Source: Neocallimastix lanati (nom. inval.) | Lineage: Eukaryota; Neocallimastigomycota; Neocallimastigomycetes; Neocallimastigales; Neocallimastigaceae | Direction of reading: 5' to 3' | Assembly: GCA_016946835.1 (NCBI GenBank) | Contig: JACVTC010000001.1 | Span: 3,262,501 to 3,326,500 of the forward strand | DNA: 64,000 nt | Part shown: positions 51,455 through 63,898 of the stretch, in pieces | Numbering within the stretch: position 1 is the first letter of the stretch | Layout: each line of letters starts with the position of its first letter | Program-made: the position numbers and the translations under genes | Notes under the pieces: generated by a model | The model's database searches: none | What the model saw: only the letters and a program-made list of their open reading frames with translations | Told to the model about the DNA's origin: nothing

Positions 51455-52106
51455 ATGTTTGTTAGATATCCATATAGACCCAATACATCTTATCGCGGCC
51501 GAATGGCACCAATGGAGATAGATAGAGATGAAGAGCCAATTTGGGTGACACCATTGGATAAGAAAATTTTTCAAGGAAATAATAAAATGAAGAATAGATA
51601 TACTATAAGTAAAATGGATGTATTAAAAGCAAAAAATAAGAAAAAAAATGGAAAAATAGAAGATCAAAAAAATTTAATTAATTATATTCAGAAAAAAACT
51701 TCTTCTGAAAAAAGTAAATGTGAAGATGAGGAACAAATAACTGAATCGGAAAGTGATTATGATGAGGATAATATTTCTACTAAAGATAAAATATGTTCTG
51801 AGTATCAAAATCATAATAAATTTGTAAAGGATTAATTAAATATAAATATTAATATTATAAAAAAAAAGTTTATGTGTATAAATAGTATTTCTTTATCTGT
51901 TAAATTTAAATATTTAATATTTATAAATCTCATTACTATTATATAATAATAAATTCAAAATTCTTTATCAGCCCAAATTATTTAACTCCTGCTACCCAGA
52001 TGAACAGGAAGAGTGTAATAATAAATTAAAATCAGAATATTTAAAAGATTCGAGTTTTCCACAATTACTTATAAAGTAAAAATTATATACTTTATTATTA
52101 TTATTA

Positions 52107-52177
<71 letters not shown>

Positions 52178-52996
52178 TTCATAATATACATTATTTATAA
52201 ATCTTTATTTTCAATAAATATTATAAAAAAAAATAGCTATATAAAATTTTTATTTAATCTTTTAATTTTGGTTGTTGCTATTTGGATATTATTTTATTTT
52301 ATCATATCAATTAAAAATGATATTAACATAAAATACAATGAATATTTAAAAGGTATTTATGAACCAATAATATGAATTACTTGTTAAATAAAAGTTAATA
52401 TGACTAAATCATTTAATTAAAGGAAATAACTAATATTATTATATTTATATTAATACTAATATTAATTTGCGTACACATTTTTATAATTAAATATAAAAAT
52501 ACAATTTATATATAGAAAATATGAAAAAAATATCTGAATGTTATGAACAATTTAAAGTTAATAAATGTTCATCAGATATAAGAATTCCAGCTTTGGAAAA
52601 TACATGTAAAGATTGGGAGGCTTGTTTAAATCAAGATCCTGATAATATTCAAGTGTAAACAATTTTTTCTTTATTTTAATGAATTTATTTTAATATTATT
52701 ATATTTTTGTATTTTTATATTTTTATATTTTTATATTTTATTTTTTATTTTTATTTTTTATTATTATTATTATTATTTTATTTTTTATTTTTTATTTATT
52801 TATTTTTGTAATTAGTAGTAAATATGAAATATTCAAATATTCATTTATATAGTAAAATACTAAATGAATTAATAAATATAATATAATACTTCAAAATAAT
52901 AAAATTATAATGTTAATAAAGAATAATGATATGTGCTGAAGTAATCTCTGAAATATTGAATAAATTCATTGATCCACTATCTATTAAAACAACAGT

Positions 52997-53027
<31 letters not shown>

Positions 53028-53840
53028 TTAAGACAAAATATAATTTATTTATATTTAAAATTCTTATATAATTGTTTATAATTGTTTATAATTCAGATTG
53101 TCCTTACTGTTATATGTACAACATTTTTCATTATTATATGGAAAATGAATAGTATTCCATCAAATAAGCTGACGGAAACTTCTTCCAATAAGGAGAAAAT
53201 TCAAAACAACAAAGAAAATGACAAAGGTTTACCACCATTAGGAGTATGCCAGCCACATGTAATGGATTCGAGGCTAATTGGTAATGATCTTGTCTATCAA
53301 GTAGCTCCAGCAGCTATATACCCAATGGAAACCACATGTTCTATGCCAATATCCTATCCACTAGTATATCCAGTAAGTACTACTTTATATAAACATATTA
53401 TATATATAATAAGTAGTAATATGTTTATATAAATATTAAAATATATATTGAAATATTATTTATTTTATTACTATTTTTTTATATATTAATTATTTGTGAT
53501 ATATATTATTATGATAAAAATATTGGAAATATTATAGTATCCAACTTATCCAGTATACCAACGAGAAGTGAATTCTTCCCATTTAACTAATTCTGTTCCA
53601 AAATATAGAAAAATACCACAAAATAAATCAAGTAAAGGTTACAAAATTGTAAAACCAGATTATAATCTTTACAATCCAATTCATTCAATGTTAAAAATTA
53701 AAAAGTCATCATATCCTCCACATTATAAAAATAAAGTCAAGGAAAAATATTATTATGATATTGAAGATAATGATAATTATGAAGTGATTGATGATTATGA
53801 TTACGATGATAGTTATTATGAAGATAAATATGGATATTAA
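51455..53840 (+). CDS. BRL1: Brl1/Brr6-type nuclear envelope protein, seven exons
   Basis: Assembled by hand from exons 51455-51823, 51972-52075, 52237-52352, 52516-52654, 52922-52994, 53097-53372 and 53538-53840. All junctions are GT..AG and every phase matches, giving about 459 residues (budding-yeast Brl1 is of similar size). Order: charged N-terminal region (1-158); first membrane span at about 162-183 (FLFNLLILVVAIWILFYFII); a lumenal Brl1/Brr6 domain with the four family cysteines at 205, 214, 227 and 233 (ECYEQFKVNKC, IPALENTCKDWEACLNQDP) and CAEVISEILNKFIDPLSIKT; a second span at about 263-282; then a nucleoplasmic/cytosolic tail rich in Pro/Tyr and ending in Asp/Tyr. Family members sit in the nuclear envelope and promote membrane fusion during nuclear-pore insertion and lipid homeostasis in fungi with closed mitosis. 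The fungal gene could equally be called BRR6. Intron 2 contains a long (TTA)n/(TAA)n hairpin. Confidence 0.9.
52090..52175. repeat. (TTA)n-(TAA)n inverted repeat inside BRL1 intron 2
   Basis: About 17 ATT units (with one ATC) run directly into about ten AAT units, so a transcript would fold into a long hairpin. It occupies half of the 161-base intron between 52076 and 52236. Confidence 0.85.
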
Positions 53841-56111
53841 ATATATATGGCAATAATTAATATATTTCATATTAAAAATGACATATTAAAGAATAATTTA
53901 AACAATATCTCATATTAATTTTACTATATATTCATATTATTTATTTATGGAAATATATATATATATATGTTTAAAAAAAAAAAAAAAAACATTGCATTAT
54001 TTTTACTTTTTAAGTACTATAAAATTATGTTAAAAGTTCAAAATTCATCTATAAATATAGAGTAAATTTTCATGTAATTTTGCATTGATCTCGATATGTT
54101 TGAATATATTTTTTTAATATTTATTAATATATCTTGAATTTCTGTAATTTAATGATAAAATAATTTTGATAATAAGAACGATGAAAGTGATGATAATAAA
54201 TAATAAATTTTAAATTTTTAATGAAAAAAAAAAATTTAAATGATAAATTAAAAATTATATTTAATATTAAATATAATCTATTTTTGTTTTTAAATTATCT
54301 AATTAAAAATAGAAAATTTTATTAGACCCATAATTAATAATGTATCATCATCTCATATTTGTCAGTTAAACTTACTATTAATTTCTTTTTTTTTTTTATT
54401 ATTTTATTTTTTTTTATTTTATTTTCATCTAGTGGTCATACATTTAACGATGATCGTATAGCTATACAATCATCATTAAATGTATGACCACTAAATGAAC
54501 ATGTACTGTCTTTATTAATGAAATAAAATTAAAATAATATTTAAGATAATTTAAATCTTTTTTTCCACAAATTGATATCTATAAAAAAACTAATTAATAT
54601 AAAAAAATGTATTAACAAACTTTAAAAATTTTTTAACTTTTAAGATTTTATGTTTATAATAATAAAGCTACATTTTTTTCTACCTGATTAAAAATTGTTT
54701 AATGTAATATTCATATATATATATTTATTCAATATTGAATTTTCTATGTGAAAATTATTATTTTTTTATTTAATGAAATTTTTTTAATTCGTTTAATGTA
54801 ATATTTTTATAAAACTTTCATATAAATTATATTTAATTTTTATAAATAAAAAAAAAACATTTATGTTAAAAATAATTAATAAAAAATGATATTCATATTC
54901 ATATTTTTATTAGCAATGTTATTATTATAGTATGGAATGTTAGTTCTTGTTTTTATTAATTTCTAGAACTTTATGCTTTTGTACCCGTATAGTAAGTGTA
55001 ATAATTCAATCACAGAAATATATATTTAATAATAAATATAATTCATAAAAATTTTGTTTATAAAATAAAATTTAATTATATTTTATTAGTAAAAAGTATT
55101 ATTATTTTTATCATAAATAATAATAAATTTTCTTATTATTTTAATATATACATAAAGTGTATGATCCATAAATATAGAAAACTTTATTTAATATATAAAT
55201 ATTAATTAATATATTTCCTATTGGTTGATACCAGTGCTGGTTTTATTTTACTAATTGAAATATTTGTTGGTAATAATGTGTTTATGGTCAAATAAATAAC
55301 AATCTAAGAAACTATTTTATCTTTCTTTAAAAAAAAAAAAGAATGTATGAATATACATATAATCTATGAAATAATTATCAAAGAAAAAATACATTTATAA
55401 GAATTTTTTATTCATCAAATTAATAATTTCCAAATGCAAGCAAAATAATTAAATATATAAAATATATATAATTATAAAAAATAAATTAAATTTTTTATTT
55501 TAACAGTTTGAATAAAAATTTTATATCTTTTTTTTTATTTTTTATTTTTTATTTTTTTTTTATATAAACTGGGATTAACAAGAGGGGAAACAATAAGGTT
55601 TCCAGTCTCTCCCTTAAACATATTATATCAATATTAAAGATTTCATCATGTTTATATATAATTTAAATTAACTAACTGAAACATAAATACACAGCTTGTT
55701 TCATTTTATATTATTATATAACAAAATTTTAACCATTATATAAAACTCAAAATAAGTTCACAATAAAGTAGGAATTAATAAAAAAAATATATTAAAAGAA
55801 ATATTAAAATTATCACATTTTTTATTTCATAATTTTCATAATTTAAATTTTATATAATATAAATATTTTATTGTAATAATATATATAAATAAAAAAATAT
55901 ATATATATTTTTTTATATTATTGAATATAAAATAATCCCAATTTTTTTTTTTTTTTTGTTTTTTTTTTTTTTTTTTTTTTGTTTTTTTTTGTTTTGTTTG
56001 TTTTGTTTTGTTTTTTGTTTTGTCTATTTGTATTTAATTAAAAACATTTCCCTTCTTTTTTTATTACCTTCTGAAATTGAAATAACAATAAAAAAAAACT
56101 TTCAATTTTTA

Positions 56112-56145
<34 letters not shown>

Positions 56146-56497
56146 TTTATTTAATCTATATTATTATTTTAAATATTTTTTTTTTATTTATTTTTATTTC
56201 ATTTTGTTATTTAATAATTATATTAGTTTTTATCATTAATATATATATAAATCTAAATAAAAAAAAATAATAATTTAAAAAAAAATTAAAAAAGAATAAA
56301 AAAAATTCAATTTTTTTTATATTATTTATTATAGTACTATTAATATTTATATATATTATATAACTTTTTTTTTTTTAATGATAATTAATTTTAAGAATTT
56401 CATGATTTATATTGTTATAATATTACTATTATTTTAATTTATTGTATTTCTTATTTATATATTTTTATTATTTTATCATTATTATTTTATATTATGT
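53841..56497. other. Convergent intergenic region between BRL1 and CDC42
   Basis: Both flanking genes end toward this 2.7-kb stretch. Apart from the palindrome at 54424-54499 and T-runs near 55940-56000 and 56110-56143, it is A/T spacer. A less AT-rich patch at about 55569-55615 contains a small ggaaac aataag gtttcc hairpin and a codon-like LGLTRGETIRFPVSPL on the plus strand, unassigned. Confidence 0.55.
54424..54499. repeat. 76 bp loopless inverted repeat (38 bp arms)
   Basis: Left arm 54424-54461 and right arm 54462-54499 are reverse complements with only three mismatches and no spacer; the centre is gtatagctatac. All three mismatches are C opposite A on the plus strand. A plus-strand transcript would have three C-A mismatches; a minus-strand transcript would have G-U wobble at all three and be paired throughout. 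The G/C content is well above the neighbourhood. Candidates are a small foldback element, a cruciform, or a hairpin RNA transcribed leftward; the sequence alone does not decide. Confidence 0.9.
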
Positions 56498-57038
56498 TTA
56501 AAGTAATAAACATTTTCTTTGTTTCTTTGTAGCTGGAGGCTCTAACGCAGCAATAATAGCTTCATCAAAAACATTTTTTAAACCTTCACTATTACGAGCT
56601 GAACATTCTACATATTTAACAGCGTTCATTTCTTTAGCTAATTTTTCACCTTGTTCAAATTCAATTGGTTTCTGTTTTCTCTTTGAGAGTTTTTCTTTTT
56701 CTGCTGCATTATCTCTTAAATCAATTTGGGTACCAACAATTAAGCATGGTACAGTTGGGCAATGGTGTCGTATTTCAGGAATCCATTTTTCTTTTATATT
56801 TTCAAAACTAGATGGATTTACAACTGAAAAGCAAACTAAAAATACATCTGTTTGTGGGTAAGAGAGAGGTCTTAAACGATCATAATCTTCTTGACCAGCT
56901 GTATCGAATAAACCAAGTGTATATGGTTCCTCACCAATCATAACAGTTACAGCATAATTATCAAAAACAGTTGGGACATAATCTTCAGGGAAATTATTTG
57001 TAGTATATGAAATTAAAAGACATGTCTTCATTTTATTC

Positions 57039-57091
<53 letters not shown>

Positions 57092-57633
57092 TAGTTAATA
57101 AATTATATGTTAATATTAAATATATATGCATATATTTAATATTTTATATTTTGTGATATCAATAATTATTGAATTCCATAGTTATTTTATTTTATATCAT
57201 ATTGATATATTTTTAAAGTTTTTTTTAATATATTTAAATATATTTAATTAAAAATTTAATGAATAAATTTTGTTGGCATATTTATTTTATGAAACGTTTA
57301 AATATTATATATTCGTATATTTCATTATATTTTATAGAGTAGAAAATTTATATTAATAATTAATATATATAATAAAAATTATTAAAATATATATATATAT
57401 ATATTAGTTCATAAATATATATAATTATATATGATATTTATTGTTTATTAATTTAAAGGTTTTATCATATATTATTTTTTTAAATTAAACAAAACAAAAA
57501 AAAACTAGTTAATATTTAAAAATATAATAATTTAATTTTAAATATTACAAAATCAACTTTTCAAACTATACTAAAATATTATTACCTTTCCAACTGCACC
57601 ATCACCTACAACAACACATTTAATGGTTTGCAT
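56498..57633 (-). CDS. CDC42: Rho-family GTPase Cdc42, two exons
   Basis: Exon 1 is 57586-57633 (ATG at 57631-57633, [16 protein letters not shown]) and exon 2 is 57025-56498, joined in phase 0 by a 560-base intron (57026-57585, gtaata..ag). The join gives 191 residues, exactly the usual Cdc42 length. Motifs: P-loop GDGAVGKT (10-17), split by the intron between K16 and T17; switch [32 protein letters not shown] (switch II); TQIDLRD for guanine specificity; ECSA; Rho insert around [12 protein letters not shown]; polybasic KKQRK and the CAAX box CLLL for geranylgeranylation. Cdc42 controls actin polarity, exocytosis and cell-wall growth at the plasma membrane. An in-frame ATG-AAG just before exon 2 is intron sequence and not a start. 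The intron carries a run of about 50 T (gene strand) that ends 14 bases before the splice site. Confidence 0.95.
57040..57089. repeat. A-run of about 50 bases in the CDC42 intron
   Basis: On the gene strand this is poly(T) just 14 bases before the 3' splice site, acting as an extreme polypyrimidine tract. It is one of the longest homopolymers in the window, with the A-runs at 35803-35854 and 28627-28675. Confidence 0.85.
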
Positions 57634-57714
57634 TTTGCTTTCTTTCTATTAATTTATATATCTATTTTAATAATTCCTATAAAAAATAAAAATAAATCAA
57701 TAATAATATTATTG

Positions 57715-57771
<57 letters not shown>

Positions 57772-58640
57772 GAGTTAGTATAAACATTAATATATATAAA
57801 TTTTTATCTTAGAACTATTATATAGATGGATGATTAATCAATTCAATATATTCTATAATATTATTAATATTTCCCTTAATATAAATAAATATTTGTATTT
57901 TTATAAATATTCGTACTGATTTAATCTTATTGAATTTATTTTATTATATTAAAATTTCTGATTATTTTTTTTTGCCTTTTAATATTGTTAATTTTTATAT
58001 AATTTGAATTTTATTTATTTTTATAAAAAAAAAAATTTCCATTTGTATAAAAATTCATATCATCTATTAATATTGTTATTAATATAACATATTTTATAAA
58101 TACATTTTAAATTTTTTATATAAAATATTGTATTATAGATGTGTATGTAAATTTTAATAATATTTTTATCAGAATACTTTTAAAACTCTTTTTCAAGTTT
58201 TATTTTATTTATTTCATTATAATTTATTTTTTATATTATATAATTTTATAATAATGTTATTTTTTTTTTATAAGTGAAAATATTTTCCGGAATTTTATAA
58301 AAATTTATTGTATTATTTTATTTCATTAATAAATCTTATTTCATTATTTAATTTTAAACTTAATTCTTTTTTTTTTTTTTTTTTTTATAGAATAAAAAAA
58401 ATAATAAATAAAAATACTATAAATTTATGATTTATCTTTTTTATTATATATATACTTAGTTTATTGAAATAAATTTAATCTTCTTTATTTAGCGAAGTTT
58501 ATAGATATTATGATATTGTTTTTATATATATATATATATACTTTTAAAATAATATTTAAAATGTTTTTCTTGCAGAATGTTTTTATTCAATAATTTTACT
58601 TGTTATTATTTTTTATTACTGAATATAATATTAATTGATT

Positions 58641-58673
<33 letters not shown>

Positions 58674-58950
58674 GATTTATTTTATATTTATTATTTTTTT
58701 CTCTATTTCTATTATAAATGTTCCGTTTTTACTTTTTTTTTTTTTTTTTTCTTATAATAAAATATAAATCCGTTGCTAAAACCTTTATTTCTTTTTTTTA
58801 TTTAATACATATCATTAATATTTTATATAGATTGAAATTATTTACTTTTATTTAAATAAGCAAATATTGGTTATTTTTATTTTACTTTATAATTCACAAC
58901 AACAATTTACTAATAAAAAAAAAATTAAAAAATAAAATAAAAATAAAAAA

Positions 58951-58996
<46 letters not shown>

Positions 58997-61123
58997 AAAC
59001 ATATAATTATTTAATTATATAAATATTATATATTATTTATTATTCTTTTTAATAATTTGAAAAAAAGATAAATTTAAATTTATTTTTTAAAAAAATTATA
59101 ATAAATTATAATAATAGTAATAATAATTAATCATTATTTTTTTTTAACATATATGAAATTTTATTAATTATTTTTTTTTAAACAATAAATAATCTTCTTT
59201 CATAAATTCAATTATTAATATTAAAATATTTACATTATTTATATAATTTTTATATAATTATTAGATTGTATGTTTCTTAGTTTTGGTAAATGAACTATCT
59301 TATAGTAGATATAAATAAGTTATGGGTATTAAAATTATAAATTGTAATAAAATGAAAATTTTATGAAAACTATAAAAAAATATAATTATAAATATAATAA
59401 TTTTTATTTTTTTATTTTTTTATTTTTTTTTTTTTTAATAATAATCAATATTATAAATAAGTTTTTATTTATTTATGTATCACCAATATAAAAAATACTA
59501 TTTTATTATTTTATTATATAACTTAGATAATTAAATATTTTATTTTATTTTTTTTTATACTTTAAAGTTTTTAAATTTCAATTAAAATATTAATATATAT
59601 ATATTAGTGTTTTTTTAAAATTTTTAAAATTTTACTATTTTTAACATTTTATCCTTTTTTATCCTTAATATCATTATTTATTTTTATGTTAAAATAAAAA
59701 GTATGATATATATAACATAAAGTAATACATATTATATAATTATAAATTATTACATTATTGATATTTCCTAAATCTCAAAATTTATTTATATATATGTGTG
59801 TATTTAAGGTAAAAATATTAATAGTATTTTATATCATATTATTAATATTTAAAATTTATTTATATTACATATATTATTTTCTTAATTTTTATACTTTACT
59901 ATTATCATTAATGTATTTTATTTTTATTTTTTGAACTAATAGTATTATATTTAATAATTAGTAATTTTAAAAATATATATTGATAATTAATATTGATATG
60001 ATAAATAATAAGTTATTATGTGTTTAGTATTCAAATAATTAAATCATTATGATTAAAACTTTTAGAATTTTTTTTTCTTAACATTTCATTTTTATTTATT
60101 ATTTTTTTTTTTATTAATTACATAAAATTTCATATATATTTTTTTTATTATAAATTAATTATATTGATATATGTCCTTTTTACCTTAAGATAAATTATTT
60201 AATAAAATTGTGGATATTATAATAAAAACGATAATTTTTTACATATGTTATAATTTACATATGTTATAACTAGTAATATAGGAAATAATATTTTTTAAAT
60301 GATGAAGATTATAAATTTATATTATTCTATTATTATTTTATTATATTTCATTATTATATACATTCTATTAATTAATAATTAATGATCTATTTTATATATC
60401 ATTTAATTAATATGTACATTCTAGGAAATTTATCTACTAATTAAATAATTAATTAGAATATAAATGTACATTTAAAATAAATTTTTAATTTTTTTTATAG
60501 AAGTAATAATAATGGTTAGGTTTTATTATTATAGAAAAAAAATAATAAAAATAATTTTCACTGGTTATGCTTAAAAATTGATAGATTATATGTTATATAT
60601 TTATGCTATACTTTTTAAATAATTAACATTAATAAAGATTAAAATAATATATATCATTGTTAATTAAAATTTTATTGTTTTACTTTAATTTTTAAAAAAA
60701 ATTAAATTAAAAAATATTTTTAATATTATATATATATATCAAAATTTAATATAATACTTAATATATATAACATTATATATTTATCATTCAATTTAGAATA
60801 ATTTTCATAAATATTATTATTTTCGAAATATTGATTAAATTTTATTATTGTAATTTTTTTTTTTTTTAATGCTTAGTATTTCTCGATATCAATTTTACAA
60901 TAACTTAATTAAATTATTGATTAATAATGTTAATAAAATTTCTTTTAAATTTTTATAATTTACAATTATATATTATATATCTTAATAATTATTAATATTC
61001 TTAATAATTTTCTTTCTTAGCAATATATATATACTGTAAAGAATTAATACTATTTCTGTTATTATTATTATTTAATAAGTAAATAAAATTTTAATAAAAA
61101 TGTTTATTTACATAAATTCAAAA

Positions 61124-61157
<34 letters not shown>

Positions 61158-62269
61158 TATAATTTAATATATATTAAAAAAAAGTCTATAATTAAATCAG
61201 AGAAAAAATAAAATATTATTACCTTAATATATATATATTGGTATATAAATATTAATAGAATATAATTTATATAATAATTATATAATTATTATAATTAATA
61301 AACTATAAATATTTAAATTATTAAAAGTATTATGTAGTAATATTTAATTTTTTTTTTTTTATGAATTGACAGATTAATATTTTTATTATCTTATTATATT
61401 AATATGGAATAAAATCATATACAATATTAATAAAATACATATTAATCCATTGTATATAAATTTTTTTTTAAAAATGGAAAAAAAAATTAAAAAATTTAAC
61501 ATCAATTAATCATTTTTTGAATTCCACGAGCTTAGCCAAATTTTAATTATTCTCAATATCAGCCTTAAAGAAAATATTATTAAAATATATATATAGGTTA
61601 ATTTTAAAAAGAATCACTATTAAGAAAACAAATAAAAATATTCAAAATAAAAGCATTTGTTAATGTAACTATTCAAATTAAGTATATATTTGTTTTTATT
61701 CATTACTCAAAATAATAGTAATTTATATAAATTTTAAAATTTAATAACAATTAATTTTTAATAATCTATACAAAAAAATATTGACTGAATAAGTGTAACA
61801 ATATTAGTAATATAAATAATAAACCTTTGTATATAAATTCAATAGGAAATCATATAGAAGAATATTAATATAAAGTAATATGAAAAACATATGAATTGCA
61901 ATAAAGATATTTTTAAAATTTTAAATATGTTATCTATTTCTATTTTTTGATATATAAAAAGAAATGTATAAATATATATATGACAATACTGTGAATAGAA
62001 ATTTCAATGTTAAATAAGAAAACATTTGAATTTATATACTGTTTTAAAAAATGAAAAAAAAAAAAAAAAAAAAAAAAAAAAGCAAATTCATAAACAATCA
62101 AAATTTATAATATAAATTTATTTTACATTAATTGAAAAATATTAATTATAGTACTTTCAACTTCTTCGTCAACAGAAACAGCAACAACAATAGTAACAAC
62201 AACAACAACAACAACAATAATAATAATAAAAATAATAATTATAATAATAATAATAATTATAATAATATT

Positions 62270-62351
<82 letters not shown>

Positions 62352-62859
62352 GTAATAATAATAATAATAATAATAAATAATAAATAATAATATTATTTAT
62401 TATTTATTATTATTTTAATATAATCAGTAAGCAAATATTTATTCATATGTATTTAGTAATGTTATGTGCTCAAATATTAAAAATAAATTATTATTGTTAT
62501 TATTATTGAGGTTAAATTTTATATGCAATTATAAATTATAAATATTTAAAAAATTTATATATTTAATGAAATGTATTAATCATTTCATTAAAAATAAATT
62601 ATAAATTATAACAAAAGATAAAAGAAGTATATTTTTTGTAATATTCTTTTTAAAGAAATTTTACATAATAATAATAAAAAGTCAAAGAAATTATATATAA
62701 GAAATTATTAAATCAATGAATAAATATATATATGTTTTAAAGTATAATATATATTAAATTTCATTATATATATTATATAAATTGTTAAATTAATAATTTA
62801 TAATTTACATGTACATAAATAATTAATTTTTGTATAAATATAAAAAGAGATAAGACAAA
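57634..62859. other. AT-rich region between CDC42 and the SH3-WW gene (divergent)
   Basis: Both flanking genes are transcribed away from this 5.2-kb stretch, so it must contain two promoters; none can be pinned down in A/T-only sequence. It holds (AAT)n at 57713-57770 just upstream of CDC42, an A-run at 58956-58991, and an (AAC/AAT)n tract at 62176-62396. A short, less AT-rich patch at about 61510-61575 reads codon-like on the minus strand (LAKLVEFKK) but has stops and no family match. Confidence 0.55.
62176..62396. repeat. (AAC)n/(AAT)n microsatellite
   Basis: About 70 trinucleotide units grading from aac to aat. In one frame it reads as poly-Asn. The frame starts at TTG and has no flanking domain, so it is treated as a microsatellite about 0.5 kb upstream of the SH3-WW gene. 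Confidence 0.8.
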
Positions 62860-63797
62860 ATGCAAAGTGTTGAAAAATCTCAATACGTTTGTGCTGAATG
62901 GGATTATGAGGTTCACATGCATATTCACATATAATTATATAGTAATTTTAATTTTTTGAAATAAATTATAATTAACGAGAACTATATTAATAAAAATATA
63001 TACTCATTTATTTGAATATCAATAAAAATAAAGTCAATTGAAAACAATGAATTAACTTTTAAATCTGGAGATTATATTAAAATTGTTAGTACAGAAAATG
63101 ATGACTGGTGGGAAGGTATTTTAAATGGATTTCAAGGTTTTTTCCCGGCAAATAGAGTTAGAAAAGGTTATTTTTTCAATCTTTATCAAAATAATTTTAA
63201 ATATCTTTATAAATTTCATTTACATTATTATATAATAATAATAATAATAGCAAATTTAATCATGTTAATAATCTTTGGTTCTCTTATTACTATTATTAAT
63301 AATAATATTATTTATTTAAATTTTTATATATGTTCAATAAATAAACGCAAAAATTATAAATATTTTAAAAATATTCAAATAATAAAATATATAAAACTTA
63401 TTATTTGTAATTAGTTACTCCAGAAGAAACCGAAATTGTTAATGAAAGTATTAATTCTAGAAGAAATACTTTGCAATTAACGCATAATTTAGAAAATGTT
63501 ACTCCAACAACAGAAACAAGTTATGATATGAATTATACTGATACTAGTGAAGCGGAGAAACAAATTTCTCCATTATCACCTGCTTCTGATACAAATTCAA
63601 CAGAAAATCAAATATCTCATACTCAATATTCAATAGATGATCAAGAAATTAATATGTCGTCTATAGTAAATAATCAACTTCCTGAAAATTGGGTATCAGA
63701 ATATGATGAAAATACTAGTAAATATTACTATAGAAATATTCAAACCAATGAAACATCATGGGAATTCCCTGTGCGTAATTCAAACATAGAAGAATAT
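62860..63797 (+). CDS. SH3-WW protein, N-terminal exons (probable Cdc25-type Ras GEF, cut by window edge)
   Basis: Three exons assembled by hand: 62860-62910, 63034-63166 and from 63415, with a likely donor gtaata after 63797. Phases agree and give 189 residues before the edge. Residues about 8-60 are an SH3 domain: YVCAEWDYE, ENNELTFKSGDYI, DDWWEGILNGFQGFFPANRV, with the usual ALYDY-like, WW and P.N residues. Residues 63-149 are a Ser/Thr/Asn-rich linker. Residues 150-180 are a WW domain (LPENWVSEYDENTSKYYYRN, then TNETSWEFP, with both Trp and the final Pro). In fungi SH3 followed by WW at the N-terminus is characteristic of Cdc25-like Ras guanine-nucleotide exchange factors, whose catalytic domain would lie beyond the window; that assignment is inference. 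If exon 3 were not spliced, the frame would stop at 63837-63839. The first intron has an unusual donor, gttcac. Confidence 0.75.
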
Positions 63798-63867
63798 GTA
63801 ATATATAATATAAATATATCTATAAATATTAATATATAATTTTATTATATTATTGTATTATATTATA

Positions 63868-63898
<31 letters not shown>

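Noticed and set aside
55956-56270. 104-codon Phe/Leu/Ile-rich frame
   Set aside because: It is made of T-runs, and its apparent hydrophobicity is a composition artefact.
57026-57031. ATG at 57029-57031 as the CDC42 start
   Set aside because: It would remove the P-loop. The upstream exon at 57586-57633 supplies it in phase, and ATG-AAG is the intron end.
62132-62380. Poly-Asn frame
   Set aside because: It starts at TTG and consists of an AAT/AAC microsatellite with no flanking domain. Poly-Asn can be real in AT-rich genomes, but nothing supports an exon here.
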